Below are positions 18,176 through 25,965 of a DNA stretch of 64,000 bases, piece by piece. Position numbers and translations under genes: made by a program. Origin of the DNA: an uncultured Bacteroidota bacterium (GTDB taxonomy: Bacteria; Bacteroidota; Bacteroidia; Bacteroidales; P3). The stretch's first letter is position 1; the number at the start of each line of letters is the position of its first letter. A model generated the notes under the pieces. It had not been told where the DNA came from and searched no databases. It worked only from the letters and a program-made list of their open reading frames with translations. The DNA is taken from the NCBI GenBank assembly GCA_902771735.1, contig CACXXO010000005.1, positions 33,071-97,070 of the forward strand, read 5' to 3'.

Positions 18176-19552
18176 TTAGCCGAGGCGTTTGAACTGGCAG
18201 GTGAAGTGGCGCATGAGCTCGGCCTCCCAGGTAATCTCCAAACCGCGCTTGATGGTGTCGCGACGGTCGTAGACATTCTTCAGGGCGGCGGCGATGACGT
18301 CCATGTGGTTGTTGGTGTACACGCGGCGCGGGATGCAGAGGCGCACGAAGTCGTTGCCACCGAAGCGGTTCTCGCGGGTCACGGGGTCGCGGTCGGCCAG
18401 CACATAGCCGATCTCGCAGGCGCGGATACCGGCCTCGAGGTAGAGCTCGCAGGTCAGCGTCTGGGCGGGGAACTCCTCCTTGGGGATGTTGGTGAGCACC
18501 TTGTCGGCGTCGACGAAGATGGCGTGGCCACCGGCGGGGCGCTGGTAGGGGATGCCGTACTCGTCGAGCTTCTGAGCCAGGTAATGGACCTGCTTGATGC
18601 GGGTCTCAACCATCTCGAACTCAATGTTCTCCTGCAGGCCGACAGCCAAGGCGTCCATGTCGCGGCCGTTCATACCGCCGTAGGTCAGGAAGCCCTCGAA
18701 GGGGATGCAGAACATCTTGGCACCTTCGTACCACTCCTGCTTGTTGGTGGCGATGAAGCCGCCCATGTTCACCAGGCCGTCCTTCTTGGCGCTCATGGTC
18801 ATGCTGTCGGCATAGCTGAACATCTCCTTGCAGATCTCGCGGAGGGTCTTGTTCTCATAGCCTTTCTCGCGGGTCTTGATGAAGTAGGCGTTCTCGATGA
18901 AGCGGGCGCTGTCGATGTTGACGGGCACGCCGTATTTGTGGCAGAGCTCGCAGGTCTCGCGGATGTTCTGCATGCTCACGGGCTGGCCGCCGACGGTGTT
19001 GTTGGTCACGGTGAGCACCATGAAGGGCACGTTGCCCTTGTTCTCTTTCAGTATCTTCTCGAGCTTCTCCAGGTCGACATTGCCTTTGAAGGGGACCTCG
19101 AGCTGGGTGTCATAAGCCTCCTTGACGGTCACGTCGATGGCGAAGGCCTTGCGGCTCTCGATGTGGCCCTTGGTGGTGTCGAAGTGGGCGTTGCCGGGGA
19201 TGATCTGGCCGGGTTTCACCAGGTAGCTGAACAGCACGTTCTCGGCTGCGCGGCCCTGATGGGTGGGGATGACATACTCGAAACCGGTGATTTCGGTGAT
19301 GGTGTCCTTCATGTGGAAGAACGAGCGGGCGCCGCCGTAGCTCTCGTCGCCCTGCATCATGGCGGCCCACTGGCGGTCGCTCATGGCGCCCGTGCCCGAG
19401 TCGGTCAGCAAGTCGATGTAGACATAGTCGCTCTTCAGCATGAACACATTCTGATGGGCTTCGTTGAGCCATTTCTCGCGCTGCTCGCGAGTGCTCTTCT
19501 TGATGGGTTCAACCATCTTGATTTTCCAAGCTTCTGCAAAAGGAAGTTCCAT
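18176..19552 (-). CDS. tnaA: Tryptophanase (tryptophan indole-lyase)
   Basis: 458-residue PLP enzyme splitting tryptophan into indole, pyruvate and ammonia in the cytosol. Family phrases: LTDSGTGAMSDRQWAAMM near residue 50, the IPTHQGRAAENVLF cofactor region, NNTVGGQPVSMQN, and the PLP lysine in MSAKKDGLVNMGG near 255. Tyrosine phenol-lyase is the close alternative; I prefer tryptophanase because the lysine context is SAKKD-(x)-V rather than SGKKDCLV and the N-terminus (MELPFAEAWKIKMVEPI) resembles Bacteroidales TnaA as I remember it. It starts at 19552 with a long 5' region containing a possible leader peptide, and lies 53 bases before the giant surface-protein gene. Confidence 0.9.
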   Translation of the reverse strand: MELPFAEAWKIKMVEPIKKSTREQREKWLNEAHQNVFMLKSDYVYIDLLTDSGTGAMSDRQWAAMMQGDESYGGARSFFHMKDTITEITGFEYVIPTHQGRAAENVLFSYLVKPGQIIPGNAHFDTTKGHIESRKAFAIDVTVKEAYDTQLEVPFKGNVDLEKLEKILKENKGNVPFMVLTVTNNTVGGQPVSMQNIRETCELCHKYGVPVNIDSARFIENAYFIKTREKGYENKTLREICKEMFSYADSMTMSAKKDGLVNMGGFIATNKQEWYEGAKMFCIPFEGFLTYGGMNGRDMDALAVGLQENIEFEMVETRIKQVHYLAQKLDEYGIPYQRPAGGHAIFVDADKVLTNIPKEEFPAQTLTCELYLEAGIRACEIGYVLADRDPVTRENRFGGNDFVRLCIPRRVYTNNHMDVIAAALKNVYDRRDTIKRGLEITWEAELMRHFTCQFKRLG

Positions 19553-19683
19553 AATCTTTTGATTTTTTTATTGTTGATATGTTAAAAATTCATAAATACG
19601 TCCCACGGCAGCCACTTCTGGCTCACCTCGAATCAAGAATAAGATGTTTTGCAAGCAAACTCTTTACTCTCAACTCTTAATTT

Positions 19684-19761
19684 TTAACTAAAGCAAATGT
19701 CTCTCTTCTTGATGTTTAAGAAGAGTTTGTGGAGGGTCATATGAGGGTTGTACAGCGTCAT
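19684..19761 (-). CDS. Candidate leader peptide upstream of tnaA
   Basis: A 25-codon frame (18 codons if the ATG at 19740 is used) ending KLFLNIKKRDICFS and stop, 131 bases upstream of tnaA on the same strand. Tryptophanase operons are often controlled by a leader peptide (E. coli TnaC), which is why I looked. Unlike TnaC it has no Trp, so if real it works differently. A possible -7 element lies 10 bases upstream. There is no family support; it may be non-coding leader. Confidence 0.3.
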   Translation of the reverse strand: MTLYNPHMTLHKLFLNIKKRDICFS

Positions 19762-19771
19762 ACTACGGCTG

Positions 19772-19779
19772 CAAAAATA
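19772..19779 (-). promoter_or_regulatory. Possible -7 element for the tnaA transcript
   Basis: TATTTTTG on the minus strand fits TAnnTTTG. A proper TTTG at the expected distance is missing; the closest is TTG about 21 bases upstream. It would start the transcript about 210 bases before tnaA and just before the candidate leader peptide. Confidence 0.35.
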
Positions 19780-20172
19780 CAAAAAAAATTTAATCCTCCG
19801 CAATTTTTTTTTCAAATCGTCACTCCGCCGATACCGGCCGTCCAACCCCCTGCCCCAAACCTGCACCCAAATGTTAAATTTCCTTAAAATACACCTTGTC
19901 TCCTCCTATCTAACTCTCACTAAACCAAGGGTAAAGAAGGAGAGGATAAAGAGGGGAGTAAGAGGGGAGTAAGAGGGGGTGCCTTGTTGGTACTGATTTT
20001 CAGGCACTTGACTTTGGGTTATGTTAAGCAGAATCCCTGCTCTTTGCCCGGCCTCCGCTCCTCCCCCCAGGACGACTCCGCGTTCGGCCAAAAACGGTAA
20101 ACGATACCCTGAATTTAAACCGGATTTACAGATTTCAGTTCCCGAAATTTTTCCTCGCGTGTGTGATTTTTT
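19780..20172. other. Intergenic region with a short tandem repeat, no gene seen
   Basis: About 390 bases between the divergent tnaA and nucleotidyltransferase units. The only structure I see is an 11-bp unit gaggggagtaa repeated twice at 19951-19972 and a third partial copy, giving three G-runs of four or more. Open frames here are short and without family features. Confidence 0.5.
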
Positions 20173-20202
20173 TTTGTATTTATGAAAAAGAGTGTATCTT
20201 TG
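20173..20202 (+). promoter_or_regulatory. Promoter of the nucleotidyltransferase-giant gene unit
   Basis: TTTG (20173-20176), an 18-base spacer, then TATCTTTG (20195-20202), an exact Bacteroides -7 element. The next plus-strand gene begins at 20361, giving a 5' leader of about 150 bases. No other promoter of this quality is seen before the giant genes at 20841 and 25966. Confidence 0.7.
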
Positions 20203-20324
20203 CATTTTGGACTATGTTTTGATGTATTGTCTAAAATGGTAATACTCAACGCGATATTATATAATTTTAATAATGCCGCTTTGCTAGAAGGGCGGAAAAA
20301 AATGACAAAAAGTAACTAACAGAG

Positions 20325-20364
20325 GAAAACAACAGACAAGTAAGTAAAACCACGAACGATATGA
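20325..20364 (+). repeat. 40-bp leader repeat, copy 1 (before the nucleotidyltransferase)
   Basis: Begins gaaaacaacagacaa and ends cgatATGA, where ATG is the nucleotidyltransferase start. It matches 20805-20844 at 35 of 40 positions. The bases just upstream of the two copies do not match. Confidence 0.85.
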
Positions 20365-20675
20365 CCGACGAAACAATGAGAGAAAGAATCAAAGCCAATG
20401 TGCTGGAGGTGGAGCCTTCGGCAGAGGTATGGCTGTATGGCTCTCGCTCACGTGGCACCGCCCGCGAGGATTCCGACTGGGATGTCCTCGTCCTGTCGCC
20501 GCGCGACACGTTGTCGGTCAAAGAGGAGGGATACTTCATCGACCACATGACCGACCTGATGATAGAGACCGGCCAGGTGGTGCACCTGTTCGCCTATGGC
20601 AAGAACGACTGGCACAGCCGTCACCGTATCACACCATTCTACCAGAACATCACCCGCGAGGCAATAAAACTATAA
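20361..20675 (+). CDS. Orphan minimal nucleotidyltransferase (MNT/MntA-like)
   Basis: 104 residues. The pol-beta-fold nucleotidyltransferase motif is complete: GSRSRGTA (27-34) and the metal-binding D39-x-D41 in SDWDVLV. Such minimal proteins usually pair with a HEPN-domain protein (HepT) as an antitoxin that adenylylates the toxin, or transfer nucleotides to other targets. No HEPN partner is present: 165 bases of apparently non-coding DNA follow and then the first giant gene. The start ATG falls at the end of a 40-bp sequence duplicated before that giant gene. Function unknown; the fold assignment is firm. Confidence 0.85.
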   Translation: MTDETMRERIKANVLEVEPSAEVWLYGSRSRGTAREDSDWDVLVLSPRDTLSVKEEGYFIDHMTDLMIETGQVVHLFAYGKNDWHSRHRITPFYQNITREAIKL

Positions 20676-20804
20676 AGGACAAAACACGATCAACCGGCAA
20701 GACCGCGAATAGCACGAAGGAACAGCAAGGGTAAAGATATGAACACCACCGAGAACCGCAAAGAGATAGCATTTGGTTGACGAACTAGTGATTGAAATAA
20801 AAAA

Positions 20805-20844
20805 GAAAACAACAGACAAATGAATAAAACCACACACGATATGA
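20805..20844 (+). repeat. 40-bp leader repeat, copy 2 (before the first giant gene)
   Basis: Second copy of 20325-20364 (35 of 40 identical). Its aligned ATG is 20841, which supports that codon as the true start of the first giant gene rather than the in-frame ATG at 20820. Confidence 0.85.
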
Positions 20845-23800
20845 ACACAATCATGCAACGAATGAAAGGTTTGAAAAGAGCGATAGTGCTCGCGGGGCTG
20901 ATCCTGGCGGGCCTGGCGCCGGCATGGGCGGCCAAATATGTGTTTGTCTACAACAATGGCTACCTGTCGGTGAACAACAGCGGGCAGGTGGCCAACACCA
21001 CCACGTTTTCTGCAGGATGTGTGTGGACCTGCGTGTCGAGTACCAGCACGTTGACCGAGACAACGCTGAGCACCACCTCGCGCTACCTGTACACCGTCGT
21101 CAACGGTACCCGCTATTGGATGGTGGTGACCGGCACTATCACCGATGGTATGGCCATCAGCGTCAGCACCACGGCTCCGGCTAACGCCTATTGGAGAAAT
21201 AGCGACAACAGACTATTCTTTTATAACAACACAACCTACTATGTCTACTATAGAACAAGTTGGAAAATAAGTAGTTCACAAAGCACTAGATATAACCAAA
21301 GGAATAATCAAAACTTGTATTATGCATATACTACCGAATACCGTTCCACCACCACAGCTGGCACTAACCAGGCTCAATCCACCAATACTGAGTACGATTT
21401 GTCTGCTGCCACCATCAGCCCCTCTACGGCAAGTCTCTACAACGGTGAGAACCAGACATTCAGCCATTCCGAGGCTACGATGACCACCACCACAGTAACC
21501 ATCCCTGCACATGCCGTTTTCAACTCCAACCAGCACTACTATTACGGCGGTTCCGGCAACGCCTACCTTACCACCAATACGGAGGATTTTGCCACCAGAG
21601 TAACGGGAGACCCCTCTTCGGCAGGTATTACCTATGAATGGAGTCTGAGCAGCACCACCTATGCTACGGTGAATCAAAACACGGGCGTGATGACTGTCAA
21701 CTCAGCCCCCGCCACTGACCAAACCGTCACCCTCACCCTCAGGACCGTCCATCTGGATCGCGGCCTTCAAAAGTATACTACGGCCACCGTGCACATCCTG
21801 GCCGAGACCGCCAATCCCGAGATATCGCTCTACGGCACCAATCAGGGTCAGATCAGCTGCGCCTCCGATGGCGCCACCATCTACTACACCCTCGACGGCA
21901 GCACCCCCGACGCGTCGAGCACCGTCTACAGCGGCCCCTTCACCCTGCCCTCCAATCCCACCACCGTCAAGGCCATAGCCATCCGCAACGGACATGCCTC
22001 GGGTGTTGTCACCCAGAGCCTCACCTGCCGTGTGGAGAAGCCGTCCATCACCATCGACAACAGCGGCCTGGCCACCGTTGCCTGCGCCACCGAGGGTGCC
22101 ACCATCTACTACACCACCGACGGCAGCACCCCCACCACCTCGTCGGCTACCTACAGCGCCCCTGTGCAGCTCTCCAACCCGCAGACCATCAAGGCCATCG
22201 CCGTCAAGTCGGGCTATACCAACTCCGAAGTGGCTACTGCCGACTTCATCGCCAGCGGTGTTGGTGGCGGCAAGGTGATTCTCGACGACCGCGAGGACCA
22301 TGCCTGGAGCTACTACAGCGACCCCGACTGCCCCATCCGCAGCCTCTCGCCTGCCGACGTGAAGATCACCTACTACGGCGACGGCATCATGATGAACAAC
22401 ACCAGCGACTATACCGCCGGTACATCCAACTATGTTGAGCCCGGCAACAACGCCAACTATGTGGGCGGCGCCAAGACCAATGTGGGCGAGAACGAGAACA
22501 CCTTCATCTACTTCAAGACCCTGGAGCGTGGTGCCAATACCCAGACGGCCTATACCTTCAGTTCGGGTAGCCAGTCGGCAGCGGCTTCGCGCTGCCCCTA
22601 CACCACCATCCCCAACCCCTTCCAGGTGAGGCCCACCTATGGCACACCGCCGACATCGGGCAGGGCTGATTGGACCGGCTGGCGCGGATTCCAATGCTGG
22701 CGACTTAAGAGCGTCACGGGTGGTGCCGTCTATAGCGCCGCCAGCGGCGGCACAGCCCTTGCGCTGAATGCCATCATCAATGCTGAGACCGAGATCTACT
22801 TCGCCCCCAACAGCGAGTACGGCATGGAGGTGGAGCTGGAGGCCGTATGGGCCATAGCCTATTTGGTTTATGCAAACGGTGATGCTGACTGGTCCGTTCC
22901 CAACCATGCAGGTTTAGGCTATGAACGCAACTTTGTGGTCTTGGCCTCTAATAAAGATTTCTATTTCGGTGGTGGCGGCAATGCTAATATCACGGATGTC
23001 AACCGACCGTCAACCATCTCTCCTTACCTCCCCAATGGTACATCGGGTAATAATCAAATAGGACGAGTTCGCGGAAATAATAATATTACGCTACAGGCCA
23101 ATACCAAGTTTGAGAATGTGCAGTTCACCAACATGAGTGGCAATACCATGACCGCTGCTGGGTTCAATCTTATTGTCGGCCGCGGATGCTCGGGAACGGT
23201 GGGAACTGTGAGAGGTTTATCGGGTAATCAGTCGAATGCCGTGAAATATACAATATGTCTTGAGAGCGGTACGTATGGCACATTTGCGCTGATAGACAAT
23301 ACCGCAAGGACATTTAGCAGTACGGTATCCACACGTGCAGTATTTGGAAGTGATTACGACAGGGCTAAATCTGACAATGAAAAACTGAGCATAGCCGCAA
23401 ACAGCACCGTTTATGGAGGTAACGCAATTCATGTGTTTAACAGTAGTTCAAACCGAAATAACTTAACCTACGATTGGCTTATAAAAAGCGGTAGAGTTCA
23501 GGCGAGTAAATCGGTAACAGACGCAAATGCCGACGAATCTATTTATATTGGTAATTCCGGCAATAATGACAATACCAGATATATGGGTAAACGTCGCTTT
23601 ATCATGGAAGGCGGCGAAATGGCAAGTTTGGCTGGCAGCTTGAACACGTATGGAACCAATCGTAATACTTATGTGGTCAATGATGGAGATGCAGTAGAGA
23701 TTCGTATCAAGGGAGGAACCATTCGCGGTTCTGTCTATGGAGCTGCTGCATATGCTTCAGCAACAGGTAATCGAAGATTTCTTTTCACTGGAGGTGAAGT

Positions 23801-25928
23801 TAGAGGTTGGATAGCAGGTGGAGCCAATGGAACACAGAGCGATGGCGGTTACCTGTACGGTAGCACCAAAATATACATTGGCGGCAACACTTCTGTCAAC
23901 AGCAACTCTTCCACTTCAGTCATCAACCGTGCTGTGGGCGGAAATGTCTTTGGCGCTGGTTGCGGATATGGAGCAAGCAGTAATTCCGGCCAGGTTACAG
24001 AGGGAACGACTGTTGTTGTTGCCGATGATGCCTATGTGGAACGCGGTGTCTATGGCGGCGGCTCCTATGGCTATACCACAAACACATCGAATGTCTATAT
24101 TCTTGGAGGTCATGTGGAAGGAAAGAATGGCGGCGTAAACGGGGCAACCTATAGCGCCGACATCGCCGGCGGCGTCTATGGCGGCGCTTGCCAGAATCAG
24201 GGCGGTGTCGTCAACATCACCATGACGGGTGGTCTGGTTGAAGGCGGTCTTTATGGCGGCAGCAATACTACCGGCACCGTTGGCAGCGTCACCATGCATG
24301 TCGACGGTGGCCAAGTGGGTACGCCTTCGCAGCATGCCAATATCCATGGTGGCGGCTACGGATATCAGACCGTGGTCACCGGCGATGTCAACCTCACCTT
24401 GGGCAGCGGCTGTGCCGCCACCGACGGCGTGACCGTCTACGGCGACGTCTATGGCGGCTCCGCCGAGGGTCAGGTCAATGGCACAAGTGCTCAGGATTGG
24501 TACACCACCAATGTGTCTCTCTACAAGGGCACCATCTACGGCGGCCTCTACGGCGGCGGCCTCGGCAGCGCCAGTCATGCTGCCAACGTCAACGGCCCCG
24601 TCACCGTGAAGGTCTACGGTGGCAGCGTGCGTCCCAACGACGGCACCGGCGAGAACGGCTCGGGTGGCGTCTTCGGATGCAACAACGTCAACGGCACCCC
24701 CACGGGTACGGTGACGGTGGACCTCTACGGCACCGACCCCGCTGAAGCGGGCCAGGAGTTTGCCCTCTATGCCGTCTACGGCGGCGGCAACCGCTCCAAC
24801 TACACCGGCACGCCCGTGGTGACCATCCACGGATGCGACAATAATATAGAATATGTATATGGCGGCGGCAACGCCAGCGACGTGGCGGCTACCAACGTCA
24901 CCATCTGGGGCGGCCACATAGGCAACGCCTTCGGCGGCGGTAACGGCTTCAGCACCACCAACAACCACACCAACGCCGGCGCTGCCCACTACAACCCCGG
25001 TGCCAACATCACCACCGGCGGCACGCACCTCACCATCCATGGTGGCCAGGTCGACGCCGCCTTCGGCGGCAGCAACCAGTACGGCCGCATCAACGGCGGC
25101 ATCAACGTCACCGTTGTGGAGGGTGTAGAGTCGGGCAACGACCCCTGCAGCGGCAACGCCTATGCCGCCTGCGCCAACAACGTCATCGGTGAGCTCTACG
25201 GCGGCGGCAACCAGGCTCCGGCGCAGACCAGCGGCGGCGCCTTCATCACCCCCAGCGTCACCATCTCCTCGTGCGACATGGAGATCACCAACCTCTTCGG
25301 CGGCGCCAAAGCGGCCGACCACGGGGCCGACATCAACCTGGTCATCACCAAGGGTAAGTTCCAGAACGTCTTCGGCGGCAACAACCTCGGCGGCACCATC
25401 ACGGGCAACGTGACCCTCACGCTCAACGGCGGCACGATGATCAACGCCTTCGGCGGCAACAACCAGGGCGGCTCCATCACGGGCACCATCACCGTCACGA
25501 TGGACTCCACGGGAACGGAATGCCCCCTGAAGGTGGAGAACGTCTACGGCGGCGGCAACATGGCCGCCTATGAGCCGAGCGACAACACCATCACCTCGCC
25601 GGTGGTGAACATCGTCAACGGCACGGTGCGCAACGCCGTCTTCGGCGGCGGCTTGGGTTCCGCGGCCGGCGTGACGGCCAACCCGCAGGTGACCATCGGC
25701 GGCACAGGCAGCAAGCATGTCATCGTGGGCGGACGCCTCATTGACGACAGCGCCGACGGCGAAGGCAACGTCTACGGCGGCGGCTCACAGGCCGAAGTGG
25801 TGAAGACCAACAATGGCAACGGCAACACCCACGTCATCCTCACCGGCAACGCCCACGTGAAGGGCAACGTCTACGGCGGCGGCAACCAGGCCGACGTACA
25901 GGGAAATACGAATGTGGAACTGAGATAG
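20841..25928 (+). CDS. Giant YGGG-repeat protein A
   Basis: 1695 residues from the ATG at 20841 (supported by the duplicated leader; 20820 is an alternative). The signal peptide ends near PAWAA. Two chitobiase/hexosaminidase C-terminal-like (CHB_HEX_C) domains occupy about 325-470, both with ATIYYTxDGSTP. Residues about 670-1050 look like beta-solenoid sequence; about 1050-1695 are tandem glycine-rich units around VYGGG or AFGGGN, a turn, GNVTLTLNGG and so on. It ends NVYGGGNQADVQGNTNVELR with no T9SS sorting domain. Base composition is uneven: about 21185-21340 and 22860-23900 are visibly more AT-rich than the rest. It lies 37 bases before giant B. I infer a large extracellular repeat protein; the function is unknown. 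Confidence 0.85.
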   Translation: MNTIMQRMKGLKRAIVLAGLILAGLAPAWAAKYVFVYNNGYLSVNNSGQVANTTTFSAGCVWTCVSSTSTLTETTLSTTSRYLYTVVNGTRYWMVVTGTITDGMAISVSTTAPANAYWRNSDNRLFFYNNTTYYVYYRTSWKISSSQSTRYNQRNNQNLYYAYTTEYRSTTTAGTNQAQSTNTEYDLSAATISPSTASLYNGENQTFSHSEATMTTTTVTIPAHAVFNSNQHYYYGGSGNAYLTTNTEDFATRVTGDPSSAGITYEWSLSSTTYATVNQNTGVMTVNSAPATDQTVTLTLRTVHLDRGLQKYTTATVHILAETANPEISLYGTNQGQISCASDGATIYYTLDGSTPDASSTVYSGPFTLPSNPTTVKAIAIRNGHASGVVTQSLTCRVEKPSITIDNSGLATVACATEGATIYYTTDGSTPTTSSATYSAPVQLSNPQTIKAIAVKSGYTNSEVATADFIASGVGGGKVILDDREDHAWSYYSDPDCPIRSLSPADVKITYYGDGIMMNNTSDYTAGTSNYVEPGNNANYVGGAKTNVGENENTFIYFKTLERGANTQTAYTFSSGSQSAAASRCPYTTIPNPFQVRPTYGTPPTSGRADWTGWRGFQCWRLKSVTGGAVYSAASGGTALALNAIINAETEIYFAPNSEYGMEVELEAVWAIAYLVYANGDADWSVPNHAGLGYERNFVVLASNKDFYFGGGGNANITDVNRPSTISPYLPNGTSGNNQIGRVRGNNNITLQANTKFENVQFTNMSGNTMTAAGFNLIVGRGCSGTVGTVRGLSGNQSNAVKYTICLESGTYGTFALIDNTARTFSSTVSTRAVFGSDYDRAKSDNEKLSIAANSTVYGGNAIHVFNSSSNRNNLTYDWLIKSGRVQASKSVTDANADESIYIGNSGNNDNTRYMGKRRFIMEGGEMASLAGSLNTYGTNRNTYVVNDGDAVEIRIKGGTIRGSVYGAAAYASATGNRRFLFTGGEVRGWIAGGANGTQSDGGYLYGSTKIYIGGNTSVNSNSSTSVINRAVGGNVFGAGCGYGASSNSGQVTEGTTVVVADDAYVERGVYGGGSYGYTTNTSNVYILGGHVEGKNGGVNGATYSADIAGGVYGGACQNQGGVVNITMTGGLVEGGLYGGSNTTGTVGSVTMHVDGGQVGTPSQHANIHGGGYGYQTVVTGDVNLTLGSGCAATDGVTVYGDVYGGSAEGQVNGTSAQDWYTTNVSLYKGTIYGGLYGGGLGSASHAANVNGPVTVKVYGGSVRPNDGTGENGSGGVFGCNNVNGTPTGTVTVDLYGTDPAEAGQEFALYAVYGGGNRSNYTGTPVVTIHGCDNNIEYVYGGGNASDVAATNVTIWGGHIGNAFGGGNGFSTTNNHTNAGAAHYNPGANITTGGTHLTIHGGQVDAAFGGSNQYGRINGGINVTVVEGVESGNDPCSGNAYAACANNVIGELYGGGNQAPAQTSGGAFITPSVTISSCDMEITNLFGGAKAADHGADINLVITKGKFQNVFGGNNLGGTITGNVTLTLNGGTMINAFGGNNQGGSITGTITVTMDSTGTECPLKVENVYGGGNMAAYEPSDNTITSPVVNIVNGTVRNAVFGGGLGSAAGVTANPQVTIGGTGSKHVIVGGRLIDDSADGEGNVYGGGSQAEVVKTNNGNGNTHVILTGNAHVKGNVYGGGNQADVQGNTNVELR

Positions 25929-25965
25929 AGTATAGTTTATAGAGAAACATAAAAATAATATCATA

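Noticed and set aside
20739-20780. 13-codon frame (MNTTENRKEIAFG) between the nucleotidyltransferase and giant A
   Set aside because: It has a similar gatATGAACAC start to giant A, but it is too short and has no independent support.
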